DNA from: Chryseobacterium sp. E1
Lineage (GTDB): Bacteria; Bacteroidota; Bacteroidia; Flavobacteriales; Weeksellaceae
DNA length: 64,000 nucleotides
Direction: 5' to 3'
Assembly (NCBI GenBank): GCA_019203745.1
Contig: CP078104.1
Coordinates: 434,001 to 498,000 of the forward strand
Part shown: piece after piece, positions 19,007 to 28,936 of the stretch
How the letters are laid out: the number at the start of each line of letters is the position of its first letter
Numbering within the stretch: the first letter of the stretch is position 1
Position numbers and translations under genes: made by a program
Notes under the pieces: model-generated
The model's database searches: none
The model's input: only the letters and a program-made list of their open reading frames with translations
Told to the model about the DNA's origin: nothing

Positions 19007-19123
19007 TTATAGCAGGCTGAATTCTATATTCTTTTGATGTGAAAATCTCAATTGATACTGGTCTGACCCGGGAGCTTTACTTGCAATAAGTACGTTATTA
19101 AAATCAAGACGGGATTTCTTCAT
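19007..19123 (-). CDS. Small ORF, 38 residues, unknown
   Basis: Minus-strand frame starting MKKSRLDFNNVLIASKAPGS and ending NIEFSLL. Its composition looks protein-like and it fills an otherwise empty 265-base gap between the SDR gene and the thioredoxin-like gene. There is no recognised family and no promoter I can defend. Confidence 0.3.
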   Translation of the reverse strand: MKKSRLDFNNVLIASKAPGSDQYQLRFSHQKNIEFSLL

Positions 19124-19146
19124 AGCACGATATTATCATTAGTCAT

Positions 19147-19739
19147 TTACTTCAACAGCATCTCAATTTCTCTGTAAAAAGATTCTTTGCTATAATCTGC
19201 CACACCAATGTGATGGAGTCTTATTTCACCTTTTTTATCCAAAACTACGGTTGTAGGTAATGATCCGTCATAAATTTCTTTCGGAATGGGTCCATTTATC
19301 GTCAGCAATGGAAGTGTAAACCCGTTTTTCTTCAGGTAAGCTTGTCCCAATGCAGGATCATCATCCAGATTCACCGTCAGGAAAACCAGATCCGGATCTG
19401 AATGATATTTTTCATAAAACTTCTGAACGGAAGGAAATTCTGCCCGGCATGGCGGGCACCATGATGCCCAAAAATTGATAAAAACCACTTTTCCTCTCAA
19501 ATCTGATATCTGAACAGCCTTGCCTGCCTCGTTTTTCAGGCTGAAATCTGCATAAGATACTCCTGAAGCTGCTTCCGGACTTTTTTAACCTCAGATATAC
19601 TGGAATTTAATAATCCGGTTGAAGCGACCTGTCTCATCAGCCATGCTTTGGCGTCCGGACTGACTAACAGTATCACAAAGAGAATTGTTAAAATAAGTGT
19701 AGACCAGTTATTGCCGATCCATTTTTTCAGATTTTCCAT
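19147..19739 (-). CDS. TlpA-like membrane-anchored thioredoxin (one frameshift)
   Basis: Periplasm-facing thiol oxidoreductase of about 197 residues. One N-terminal membrane helix (WSTLILTILFVILLVSPDA) is followed by a short linker and an AhpC/TSA-type thioredoxin domain with the active site WASWCPPCRAEFP. The cis-Pro region (SLPTTVVLDKKGE) is present. The frame breaks near 19545-19560, restoring ADFSLKNEAGKAVQISDLRGKVVFINFWASWC. It lies 37 bases after the beta-lactamase-fold gene in the same direction, so the two may be cotranscribed. It is probably reducing, as in TlpA/ResA; the partner is unknown. Confidence 0.87.
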
Positions 19740-19776
19740 TTTTTTATTTTGAATACAAGACTTTTACCCTTCTTTA

Positions 19777-21583
19777 TTAAAGTGTTTTCAATGCCTTTGC
19801 TGCATTTTCATTTTCGGGATTTATTTCCAGCGCTTTACGATAAACCTGTTTGGCATTCTCTTTCTTTCCGGCTTTCAGATAGGCTTCTCCCAAACTTTCA
19901 TAGACTGTTTTATTTTCAGGATATAATGCATTAATCGTCCTGAAAACATCAATGGCCTTTGTATATTTTTTTTTCACGAAGCTGGCTGTATGCTACATTA
20001 TTCAGAAAATCTTCAGAAAGAAAGTAATGATCAGAGTTTTCAGTTCTCGCTTTTCGGAAAGCTTCCAGTCCTTTATCAAAGTTACCCCCAGAATCAGTTC
20101 CAAAGGTGTATTTTCATCCTTACCCAATTGCGGATTTCTCGAATAGATGGTTTTATCCTGCAAGATCTGTACAAGCTCCATCTTTCCGGTCTCTGGATTT
20201 TTCACAAATTCTGATCTGTAGTCCCAGTTTCGTGTGGTATACGCATTTTCTCCTACTTTTATAAGCTCCACCGGATTCTCAATATCATTGATGCTCATCA
20301 TCATTTTTCCTTTTTCACGATACACTCTGTAGAGACCATAATTATTAAATCTGTAGCGGCCTATGCTATGCCTGAAATCTTCTTCCTTTAAAGGTAAAAT
20401 CTTATTTACAGGATTGGTATATCCCGGCCATTGATACACTGCAGCCACTGACCGTACTAATTCTTCTATAAAATCGGGTTTATTGGTATTGGTGAGAACC
20501 ACTACCCCATCACCACTGGTTTTGCTTGCTATAAATTTGCTGGAAAAACCTTCATTCCAGCCACCATGGGTGAAATAAGTTTCTCCTTTACGGTTTTCAA
20601 GGAAAATCCCCAGCCCTTCAAATTTATCAAAGAAAGGGCTTGTAAACTCTTCTGCTGTTTTCTGAGAAACAATATTCGTACTTTTATTACCCAGTGTATT
20701 CTGGATATCGATAACAAATCCGGCAAGATCTTCAGCGGTGGTCCATAGTCCTGCCGCAGCCATTTCAGGATAGGTATGATATCTTCCCGCACTCTTTTTC
20801 CTTCCATATTATAAGCTGTTGCAGCCCATTTCACGTGGGATTCCGGTAATGGCTGAACAAAAGTACTGTTTTTCATATTCAGTGGCTGAAGTACATTTTC
20901 CTTCATAATGGTGGGAAAATCTTTCTTTTCAATATCGATAAGCATCTGCTGCATTACACAATATCCACCACCGGCATACCGGAAGGATTTTCCGGGAACC
21001 TGATCTACAATAACGGGTGAAGTATTGGCAGGGTTCCGGCCATTCAGCACCTGGATGAGTGTAGGAACAGATTTTCCGGGCTCATATCCCGGGAAGCCGC
21101 TCACCGTAAAACCGGCAGTATGGCTGACAATATTTTTAAGGCTGACCTTTTTGTCTTTTGTAAATTGATTTTCGGGGATCTTCCATGAAGTCAGATAGGT
21201 ATTCACGTCCGCATCGGGATCAAGTTTTCTTTTTCTACGATGCTTAATGCAGCATAAACACTTACGGGCTTACTCATAGATGCTGCTTGAAACAAAGTTC
21301 GGGAGTTCACCGGAATTTTAGATTCCACATCTGCCAGGCCGTATGTTTTACTCCAGATTATTTTGGAGTTTTTGATCACGGCAATGCTTACTCCGGGAAT
21401 GTTATAATGTTTCATCCGGGAGGCCAATGTCCAGAGTGACTCTCCTTCAAAACGGGTAACGGGCATCAGTCCTGATTCTACTTGAGCAATTTCACGATCT
21501 GTGTCAGATGTAGTTTGGGCAGAAACAGAATTCCCTAATATTCCCAGAACAATTGCTATATAAAAAGGTGTTTTGGCTTTCAT
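19777..21583 (-). CDS. Beta-lactamase-fold serine hydrolase with C-terminal TPR (frameshifted)
   Basis: Exported class C-type serine hydrolase or esterase, about 602 residues. The signal peptide (MKAKTPFYIAIVLGILGNSVSAQ) is followed by the SxxK nucleophile motif in AASMSKPVSVYAAL. The YxN-like motif is YAGGGYCVMQQ and the KTG-like motif is HGGWNEGFSS. An extra domain follows (RYRFNNYGLYRVYREKGKMMM), then a short TPR unit (KAIDVFRTINALYPENKTVYESLGEAYL) at the C-terminus. Breaks are near 21205, 20770 and 19995. Such proteins hydrolyse peptides or esters and are rarely true beta-lactamases. The TPR tail is common in Flavobacteriia homologs. Confidence 0.85.
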
Positions 21584-21999
21584 GGATTTTACATTAAGTC
21601 GTCAAAAATATGATTTTACCAGAATCCAAATTCAACAGGGAGGTTAATTAACTAAAAATTATGATAATATTCCCGATGTAAAGCGGCTTTGAACAGATAC
21701 TTCAAAAATAAATTCCCTTTTAAAAGATTCTATATTAAGATTATCCTACAGTGAATTATTATTTGTTAAAAAAAGAAATATACACTACATAATATAAGGT
21801 TTTATGAAATTTGCGGTTATATTTGCCTCTGAAAATCCCGGACTTACAGATGAAACCAGAAAAGTACCTGCTTCACGATAATTTAATTTTAAAATTATTT
21901 TTTTCGTGTAACTAATCTGCTTTCTCTTCAACTAATTCAACATCAATAAACTATAACCTTCTATAAGAAAATCTTTACTACTTTAAAACAATAAACTTA
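21584..21999. other. Intergenic region with the TonB receptor promoter
   Basis: No gene seen. Apart from the -7 box at 21818 it holds AT-rich sequence. The distance from that box to the receptor start leaves an untranslated leader of about 165 bases, longer than elsewhere in the window. I could not identify a riboswitch in it. Confidence 0.4.
21818..21825 (+). promoter_or_regulatory. Candidate -7 box of the TonB receptor operon
   Basis: TATATTTG matches TAnnTTTG exactly. The -33 position has no good TTTG, so a regulator may be needed. Confidence 0.4.
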
Positions 22000-24328
22000 A
22001 TGCAAACATCTTTTTTAAAATTGCTGCTGCTTCAGCTGCACTCTGTTTCAGCAGTTGGGCTATGGCACAACAAAAATATCAGGTAAGCGGAACCGTTAAG
22101 GATCAAAAAAACGGTGAACTCCTGATCGGAGTGAGTGTAAAAGTAGCGGAAGACCCTTCCATCAATGTGATTGCCAATGAGTATGGTTTCTATTCATTAT
22201 CGTTACCGGAAGGGAATTACAAGGTTATTATTTCTTATCCGGGATATAGAGATTTTGAGCAGGACATCACCGTTAACCAGAATATGAAGCTGGATCTTCC
22301 GCTCAGCCCTCAGGAACAGATTGCTAAAGCAATTGATGAAGTGGTAATAACAGGAATTAAAAAGATAAAAACTTAACGTCTGCCCAAATGGGTGCAGAAA
22401 CGTTAAGCATTAAAAATATAGAAAAACTTCCGGTTCTTTTCGGTGAAAAAGACGTAATGAAAACCATACAGCTTCTTCCAGGTATTAAAAGCAATGGTGA
22501 GGGAAGCAGCGGGTTCAGCGTAAGAGGAGGTGCCACCGATCAGAATCTGATTTTGCTGGATGAAGCTCCTGTATACAATGCTTCCCACTTACTTGGATTT
22601 TTCAGTACGTTTAACAGTGACGCTTTAAAGGATGCCAGCATTATTAAAGGAAACAGCCCTGCACAATATGGAGGACGTCTCGCTTCCGTACTGGACGTGA
22701 AAATGAAGGACGGAAATAATAAAGATTACAACGTCAACGGAGGGATCGGATTGATCAGCAGCAGACTAAGTGTGGAAGGCCCTATTCAAAAGGAAAAATC
22801 TTCTTTCATTGTTTCCGGAAGAAGAACGTATGCTGACCTGTTCCTGAAAACATCTAAGGATTATAAAGACAACAAACTTTATTTTTATGATCTCAATTTA
22901 AAAGCCAATTACCAGCTCAATGAAAACAACCGTCTTTATCTTTCGGGATATTTCGGAAGAGATGTACTGGGTCTGGGAGATACTTTCTCAACAGACTGGG
23001 GAAATACTACAGCAACATTACGCTGGAACAGTATTATCAACAGCAAGCTATTCTCCAACACCTCTTTTATTTACAGCAATTATGACTATAAGATCAGTCT
23101 GAAAAATGATGACACCGTTTTTGACCTGAACTCTAAGATACAGGACTGGAACCTGAAACAGGATTTTACCTGGTTTGCCGGAAACAAACATTCTGTACGT
23201 TTCGGTCTTCAGTCTATTTATCATACGATCACTCCAAGCAGTGCCGGCGGAACAAGTGTAAGCAGCTACCCGAGGAATCCGAGAAAATCGTGGGAGAATG
23301 CACTTTATATCAATGATGATTTCAAAGCTACGGAAAAGCTGACCATCAATTATGGAGCAAGGCTTTCTATTTTCAGTGTTCTGGGAGGTGATACTTTCAA
23401 TACCTATGAAAACGGGGTGCTTACAGACAGCAGGTTTCTGGAAAAAGGGAAATTTGGAAAAACGTATGTGAATCTTGAACCGAGGGTTTCAGCCAATTAC
23501 CGTATCAACGAAGTAAGCAGTGTGAAGGGAGCTTATGCCCGGAACACTCAAAACCTCCATCTTCTAAGCAACAGCAACAGCGGAAATCCTACAGACCAAT
23601 GGATAGGAAGCAGCTATACTGTAAAACCTGAAATTGCAGATCAGATCAGCGTAGGATACAGCAGGAATTTCAACAACAATAATTATGAGCTGAATGCTGA
23701 AATTTATTACAAGTCTATGCAAAATCAGATCGACTTCAAAAACGGAGCCGAGATCGCCTTTGATACAGGAGCAGATGTAGAAAGTGAACTGCTGTTTGGA
23801 AAAGGCAGGGCATACGGTCTGGAACTTATTGCCAAAAAGAAAAGCGGAAAGCTTACAGGATGGATTTCCTATACCTTGTCTAAAACAGAAAGAAAAATCA
23901 ACGGAATCAATAATAACGAATGGTATAATGCCAGAATGGACAAAACCCACGATCTTTCCATTGTAGCAACGTACCAGCTGAATCCCAAATGGACCTTCTC
24001 CGGATTATTTGTTTACAGTACAGGAAATGCAGTGACCTTCCCTACCGGAAAATATGAGCTGAACGGGCAAACAGTATTCCAATACAGCAACAGAAATGCA
24101 GACAGAATGCCGGCGTATCACAGAATGGATCTCAGTGCCACCTATGAACCGCAATCCAATAAACGTTTCCGTGGTTCCTGGACTTTCGGAATTTATAACC
24201 TGTATGGCCGTGAGAATGCCTACATTATTAATTTCGAAGATAATCCTGACCGTCCCGGAACAACCCGTGCCATGCAGACCTCTTTATTCCGTTGGGTACC
24301 TAATATCACTTATAACTTCAAATTCTAA
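22000..24328 (+). CDS. TonB-dependent receptor with carboxypeptidase-regulatory-like domain (frameshifted)
   Basis: Outer-membrane active transporter of about 777 residues. The signal peptide (MQTSFLKIAAASAAL, ending SWAMAQ after adding one A near 22020) is followed by a CarboxypepD_reg-like domain (YQVSGTVKDQKNGELLIGVSV). The plug domain reads GFSVRGGATDQNLILLDEAPV and NASHLLGFFSTFNSDALKDA, then comes a 22-strand-type barrel with many alternating aromatic strands, ending in WVPNITYNFKF, a typical terminal Phe. A second break is near 22372. The stop is 3 bases before a DUF4249 lipoprotein, a combination common in Bacteroidota in place of SusC/SusD. The cargo is not evident. Confidence 0.93.
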
Positions 24329-24331
24329 ATC

Positions 24332-25149
24332 ATGAAAAATACATATTTTATCATATTATCCCTGTTTGCTTTGACTTCCTGTGAAAAAGAGATCGACCTG
24401 GATCTTAACAATCAGAGCGGAAATATTGTTATCGAAGGAAATGTAACGGATAAAGTGGGCCCTTACACAGTGAGGATCACAAAATCTGTAAATGTCTCAG
24501 ATCCCAACCAATATCCTGCCGTTACCGGAGCTACAGTCGTTTTAAGTGATGATAACGGCCAGACTGAAACGCTTCATTATGTAGGAAACAGGATGTACCA
24601 GACGACTGCCTTTTATGGTGATCCGGGCAGAACCTATACCCTGAAAGTACAGGCCGAAGGAAAGGAATATACTGCTCAGAGTACAATGCCTGAACCCGTA
24701 CCTTTAATGAATCTGGAACAGAGTTCTTTTAAATTTGGAGATAAGACCACATATACGCTTCTACCGGTCTTCACAGACCCGGCACCATTGGGAAACCGCT
24801 ATTTATTCAGTTTTACAATCAATAATCTGACTAAAAAATATATGAATGTTACTTCAGACAATGTCAACAACGGACTACCCAACCAACAACCTTTGATTCT
24901 GCCTAATGATGACAATAAAGGCAGAGATCACGAGGTGGTACCAGGAGATACCATTCATGTAGAAATGCAGTGCATCAGCACCAATATATTTACCTACTAT
25001 AATGCGCTGCTTCAGATCACCGGAGGTAACGGCGGGGAACTACCCCAGCCAATCCGCCAAGCAATATCAGCAATGGTGCTCTGGGTTATTTTTCTGCCCA
25101 TACGGTGGACCGGCAAAGCTATGTCATTCAGCAAGTGACCACTCCATAA
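24332..25149 (+). CDS. DUF4249 family lipoprotein (one frameshift)
   Basis: Outer-membrane lipoprotein of about 272 residues that partners the TonB receptor immediately upstream. The signal ends at LTSC (residue 17), followed by EKEIDLDL, the standard start of this family, and Ig-like strands (IVIEGNVTDKVGPYTVRITKSV). The frame is lost in a G-run near 25036; the corrected reading ends SNGALGYFSAHTVDRQSYVIQQ with a stop at 25147. The function of DUF4249 is not established; a role as surface lid or ligand-binding accessory for the receptor is inferred from the constant gene pairing. Confidence 0.88.
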
Positions 25150-25155
25150 AATTTT

Positions 25156-25190
25156 AAAAGGATATTCCAGTGTTTGGAATATCCTTTTTT
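25156..25190 (+). terminator. Terminator of the receptor operon
   Basis: AAAAGGATATTCCA (25156-25169) pairs with TGGAATATCCTTTT (25175-25188), loop GTGTT, followed by more T. A 14-bp perfect stem, 7 bases after the DUF4249 stop. Confidence 0.85.
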
Positions 25191-25210
25191 AATAATGTGT
25201 TGATTTGGAT

Positions 25211-25444
25211 CTACGCCTTCAAAAAGTCTTCAAAGGAATCTCCAAATTCAGTTTCCAGTCCTTTGGCTAATACTATTCCGCTGTTTCCGGTTAATTCAAA
25301 ACCGGCTTTATGATCACGTATCTTATATTCATTTTCCGAATGTTCAATATTAAAAGCCATACTCATCAACAGGTCAGGATTTTTCCATGAAAAATTTCCT
25401 TTTATATACAAGCAACTTCCCATGACCAAATAAATAACCCTAAG
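25211..25444 (-). pseudogene. 3' fragment of an unknown gene cut by REPIN 1
   Basis: The minus-strand frame encodes about 70 residues (GSCLYIKGNFSWKNPDLLMSM ..., ending GDSFEDFLKA). Its 5' side runs straight into the palindromic end of REPIN 1 at 25445 with no start signal, so it looks like the C-terminal part of a longer, truncated gene. I do not recognise the family. Its place at the far end of the RHS toxin/immunity array suggests an old immunity gene, but that is only positional. A short intact gene starting at an internal ATG cannot be excluded. Confidence 0.4.
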
Positions 25445-25618
25445 CTGGTGCGAGCATCTTGCTCGTACCAAACAGTAACAATCTTAAAATTACACCTATT
25501 TTCGATATTTCAAAAAACATTGATCCATACTTACAACTTTAAATAAAGTAAACAACCCCTTACTATTTGTAAAGGGTTAGTGTTATTTTATCAGGTACGA
25601 GCGAGACGCTCGCACCAG
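25445..25618. repeat. REPIN-like palindromic element, copy 1
   Basis: 174-bp element bounded by inverted terminal sequences CTGGTGCGAGCATCTTGCTC.. (25445-25469) and its near-complement (25594-25618, 23 of 25 matching). Each end is itself a hairpin (GTGCGAGC with GCTCGTAC). The centre holds another stem, AACCCCTTAC (25554-25563) with GTAAAGGGTT (25569-25578). The layout is that of two inverted REP sequences, as mobilised by RAYT transposases. It contains no gene. Confidence 0.75.
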
Positions 25619-25633
25619 CGGGGGTTTACTGAA

Positions 25634-26280
25634 CTATCTTTTCAGGAAAAAGTCTTTTAAATCCATTTCATAAACTATTGGATCACATTTTCCTGTAGAA
25701 ACATTTTTGGGTACTTTAGAAATATTACTCAAAAGATCATCTATGTTTTCATGAATAGCATTACCTTTTAGAACAATACGCACCTTATTACAACGATTTT
25801 CATTATCCTGTATTGAAATACTTGATGTATATACATTTATATCATTTGGTAAATGTATATAACTATATTTCATTAAATACTCATAATTAAAGTCTTTATC
25901 TACAATAATCATTGAAGGAATAAACATATAATTATCAGCTGAACCTGTATGCAAATCAATATTATAAACAGACTTTTTTATGTTGAATACTTTGTTTAAA
26001 AAGAGTAAGTATTCCTTTGTTATATTTTTTAGAAAAAAATACAAGATTTACTAAATCAACATTTGTTAATTTTTATCAAAGTCAAATCGTTTCTTATCTA
26101 AAATATAAAATATTTTATAATCCCTATCCTCAAATATCTTTATGATATTTTTCTTTTCTGTTGTTAAATTAACCGAGACTTTTTATTCTCTATGTCAGCC
26201 ATTTTCAGTTGAGAAAAGCCATTTATGTTAAAAACTAAACCTAATAATATTAGTATTTTATTTAATTGTTTTAACTCCAT
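25634..26280 (-). CDS. Exported immunity-like protein, paralog of the RHS immunity gene (frameshifted)
   Basis: Protein of about 213 residues that starts with a signal peptide (MELKQLNKILILLGLVFNIN, GFSQ). Its start overlaps the end of the toxin remnant by 23 bases. The C-terminal 110 residues closely match the immunity gene at 28274-28936: MFIPSMIIVDKDFNYEYLMK, KGNAIHENIDDLLSNISKVP and VYEMDLKDFFLKR are shared, while the middle differs. Breaks lie near 26170, 26075 and 25985. No known domain is recognised. It is predicted to neutralise the toxin whose remnant precedes it, acting outside the cytoplasm because of the signal peptide. It may now give protection without its own toxin. Confidence 0.65.
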
Positions 26281-26437
26281 ATTTTGTCATTATTATATTA
26301 AAATTTTGTTGAACAGCTGATCCATCCCTATATCTAATCCATCCATCTATATAGTTGCTCTGGGAAGTTTGATTATAACCCGTAAAATCTTGAAATCTTA
26401 TTTTCCCTCCAATGGGCCATGAACTTGAGTAATTCCA
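26258..26437 (-). pseudogene. Remnant of a third RHS toxin C-terminus
   Basis: A minus-strand frame ending FQDFTGYNQTSQSNYIDGW .. QQNFNIIMTKYGVKTIK matches the last 50 residues of the intact RHS toxin (FQDFTSWNQTSQKNYEKGW .. QQNFNIMMTKYGVKTIK). Everything upstream is missing, and REPIN 2 begins four bases before the remnant. It overlaps the start of its immunity gene exactly as the intact pair does. Clearly a decayed copy of a displaced toxin tip. Confidence 0.8.
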
Positions 26438-26440
26438 AAG

Positions 26441-26603
26441 CTGGTGCGAACATCTTGCTCGTACTAAACAATAATAATTTTAAAATTACACCTATCTTCT
26501 ATATTTCAAAAAATCATACTAGCAGCTCTTACAGTAAAAAACACTTTACAAAATAGTAAAGTGTTATTATTTCATACAGATACTAGCGAGGCGCACACAC
26601 CAG
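26441..26603. repeat. REPIN-like palindromic element, copy 2
   Basis: 163-bp relative of the element at 25445. The left end (CTGGTGCGAACATCTTGCTC) and following 60 bases are nearly identical; the right end (26581-26603) is more degenerate. The central stem is kept with different bases: AACACTTTAC (26540-26549) pairs perfectly with GTAAAGTGTT (26556-26565). It separates the lipoprotein gene from the toxin remnant. Confidence 0.7.
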
Positions 26604-26611
26604 TAAAGGGA

Positions 26612-27077
26612 TTAGTTTTTACTTTCTAAAATTGAAATAGAATTCGGAACTTTTAATCCTTTATCTAGAAACTGCTCTTTAACAATTTCTTTAGCATAAG
26701 AATTATTTTTTTCATACGATTTTAGTAAATAATACGTAGCTAGGCTTTCATTGCTTATTTTACTTTCATCATTAACATTTGTCAAAATTGTATAGGTGTC
26801 AAAATAAGCCTGTCCCCAATTATACTTATGAGCCATTGTTATTGAATAATATAAAAATTCCCTTTCATAATGATTGACTGAGAAATATCGATAAGCTTTT
26901 TATAAATTAAGGTATCACCATTTTTATTGCAATATCAGCAGTTTTATATATAGAATCATTTGAAGCAATTGTTGTAGCTATGACTTCTGTATTATTTAGT
27001 CTATTTTCCTTTTTATTATTACATGAAAAAAATAATACTAAAAGAAAAAATAAACTTGACTTTAAATTCTTTTTCAT
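26612..27077 (-). CDS. Lipoprotein, candidate immunity protein of the orphan RHS toxin (frameshifted)
   Basis: Protein of about 155 residues with a lipoprotein signal (MKKNLKSSLFFLLVLFFSC), then a polar, Asn-rich linker and a helical domain (MAHKYNWGQAYFDTYTIL, LATYYLLKSYEKNNSYAKEI) that resembles a TPR-like helical pair. It starts 5 bases after the stop of the orphan RHS toxin, the standard place for the cognate immunity gene. Breaks lie near 26925 and 26845. No family is recognised. Its lipid anchor would put it at the inner or outer membrane, so its toxin is predicted to be met in the periplasm. Confidence 0.6.
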
Positions 27078-27081
27078 AAAT

Positions 27082-28116
27082 TTATTTTATATAGTTTTTA
27101 TACAAATCTTTGTAAATAACAATGCCATTTTTATATATTATCACTTGTCCTTTAGCATCAGGAGTACTACGTTCTTGATTAACGCGACTCATACCTGGAA
27201 GACCTCCGTGATAATCTACATATCCGTCAAAACTTATTACTGTAAGATTTGGATGTTTTACAGAAATTTTCCTCCCTATTGAAGCTCCTTCATCATTTTC
27301 TCTTGCTGACTCACAGGAATACAGGAAAAGCATGGCATTTTTAATTTTGTCAACATCTTTCCATCTTTTATTTTTTTTTATCATAGCTTTATCAAAAGAG
27401 TCAGCACCATAAATCATTTCATCCTCATTCCAAATCATTCTTTTATTTCCATGCCCATATACTCGGAATATTCCGTCTCCTTTAGTATTTTTATACCTAT
27501 TATATTGTTCTTTAAATCTATTATGGAAAACTGCCTCATCATCCTTTCCAAAAAAATTCACTGGTTCTTCATCATTATCTTCATCTAATTCAGAACTAGT
27601 TCCATTCACCCAATCATCAAAAGACACCTGTCCTCCATTGCTTAATACAACTGCTCGTTCATAAGGGACCCCATTTTTCACAAAAGACTCAACATTTTTA
27701 GCATTCATTCCTCCGCCTCCTTTTTTTCCCATAGTTCCCGTCAGCAGATCCTGAAACGCTCCCATTCCATTATTCTGGGCTATAAAATTCATGAGGTCCT
27801 GTGTAGAACTGCCTCCTCCCGCATAAAAAGACCAAAGAGACATTGGGTACATTAATTGAGCTTCTTCCTGGTCCGGAGCCATAGGCTTCTTTCCATCCGG
27901 ATCGGTAAACGTCACAGGATTATTGTAAGCATAGTTATACGGTGAGTATCTCCTCATCTGTTCGGCCAATGGATCTATCACGCCCCATCTTCCCAGATCC
28001 GGCATATAGAATCTGGCTCCAAAATCAAACATACCGGTTTCCTGAAGCTCTTTACCGCCAAACTTATAATTCATATAGCCGCCTAAAATGCCTTTCTCCT
28101 GTCCTATATGGTTCAA
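27082..28116 (-). CDS. Orphan RHS tip: truncated core plus CHAT/caspase-like toxin domain
   Basis: The first 115 residues copy the RHS-associated core of the main RHS gene (YMNYKFGGKELQETGMFDFG .. DPLAEQMRRYSPYNYAYNNP, DPDG) and homology extends upstream to 28206, without a proper gene start. After the shared linker (LLTGTMGKKGGGG) comes a different C-terminal domain of about 210 residues. It has FRVYGHGNKRM (His at 27451-27453) and MLFLYSCESARENDEG (Cys at 27313-27315), each after a hydrophobic strand. This is the His-Gly...Cys pattern of CHAT/caspase-type peptidases, so I predict a cysteine peptidase toxin. A lipoprotein gene follows after 4 bases. It would be expressed only after recombination into the full RHS gene or by readthrough. 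Confidence 0.8.
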   Translation of the reverse strand: MNHIGQEKGILGGYMNYKFGGKELQETGMFDFGARFYMPDLGRWGVIDPLAEQMRRYSPYNYAYNNPVTFTDPDGKKPMAPDQEEAQLMYPMSLWSFYAGGGSSTQDLMNFIAQNNGMGAFQDLLTGTMGKKGGGGMNAKNVESFVKNGVPYERAVVLSNGGQVSFDDWVNGTSSELDEDNDEEPVNFFGKDDEAVFHNRFKEQYNRYKNTKGDGIFRVYGHGNKRMIWNEDEMIYGADSFDKAMIKKNKRWKDVDKIKNAMLFLYSCESARENDEGASIGRKISVKHPNLTVISFDGYVDYHGGLPGMSRVNQERSTPDAKGQVIIYKNGIVIYKDLYKNYIK

Positions 28117-28230
28117 TCCAAAAGGATAATAATTATTGGTATCTGTAATCTGAGGAGCGCCTTCGCTGTTTCTTGTAAAACTTACCCGTAAATTTCCTAA
28201 GTGACCACTCCTTATTTTAGCAATATTTAG

Positions 28231-28263
28231 AAAAAGTAAGAGTAGGTAAATTCCTACTCTTAC
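28231..28263 (-). terminator. Terminator after the RHS immunity gene
   Basis: On the minus strand GTAAGAGTAGG pairs with CCTACTCTTAC (11 bp, loop AATTTA) and TTTTT follows. It closes the main RHS operon 11 bases after the immunity stop and isolates the orphan tip from its transcription. Confidence 0.75.
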
Positions 28264-28273
28264 ATTATACCTT

Positions 28274-28936
28274 TTAGTGAACTATCTTTTCAGGAAAAAA
28301 GTCTTTTAAATCCATTTCATAAACTATTGGATCACATTTTTTTGTAGAAACATTTTTGGTACTTTAGAAATATTACTCAAAAGATCATCTATGTTTTCAT
28401 GAATAGCATTGCCTTTTATATCAATATCGATTACATTACATCGATTTTTATTATCTTGTATTGCAATCCACGACTTATAAACTCCATTTTCAGGAGGAGG
28501 TGGTGGCATGTAATAATACTTCATTAGATATTCATAATTAAAGTCTTTATCTACAATAATCATTGAGGGAATAAACATATAATTATCATGAAAGCCAGTA
28601 CGTAAAGTGATACTGTAGACCGAATTTGTTTTATGTTGAATACTCTGTCTAAAATTTATAAGAATTCCTTTTTGAATCCTTTTTGAAAAAAGGATAATAT
28701 TTGCTCGTTCATTTATACCTGACCCGACTTTTAAATTGAAATCTCTTTTATCTGGTATGTAATATATACTATAGTTGCTGCTATCTAATAGATTTATAAT
28801 ATTTTTTATTTTGTGTCTTCAAATTAATTGAAAACTCCTTACCATCTATATCAGCCATTTTCATTTGAGAAAAGATATTAACATTGATAACCAACGCTAA
28901 TAGCACCACCGTTTTATTTAATTGTTTTAACTCCAT
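28274..28936 (-). CDS. Exported immunity protein of the RHS toxin (frameshifted)
   Basis: Protein of about 220 residues with a signal peptide (MELKQLNKTVVLLALVINVN, IFSQ). Its ATG lies 23 bases inside the end of the RHS toxin gene, so translation is coupled. The C-terminal half is shared with the paralog at 25634-26280 (MFIPSMIIVDKDFNYEYLMK, IHENIDDLLSNISKVP); the middle part, including a run of five Pro, differs and may carry toxin specificity. Breaks lie near 28815, 28640 and 28358. It is not similar to an immunity family I can name. Export suggests that it meets the toxin in the periplasm or on the way out. Confidence 0.7.

Noticed and set aside
23564..23950. Open minus-strand frame within the TonB receptor gene
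   Set aside because: Antisense shadow of a clearly recognisable receptor barrel.
25130..28215. Shared 13-mer AAGTGACCACTCC at the end of the DUF4249 gene and at the orphan RHS junction, as a possible recombination site
   Set aside because: In 64 kb several chance matches of this length are expected. The flanks do not match and one copy lies within a coding sequence.
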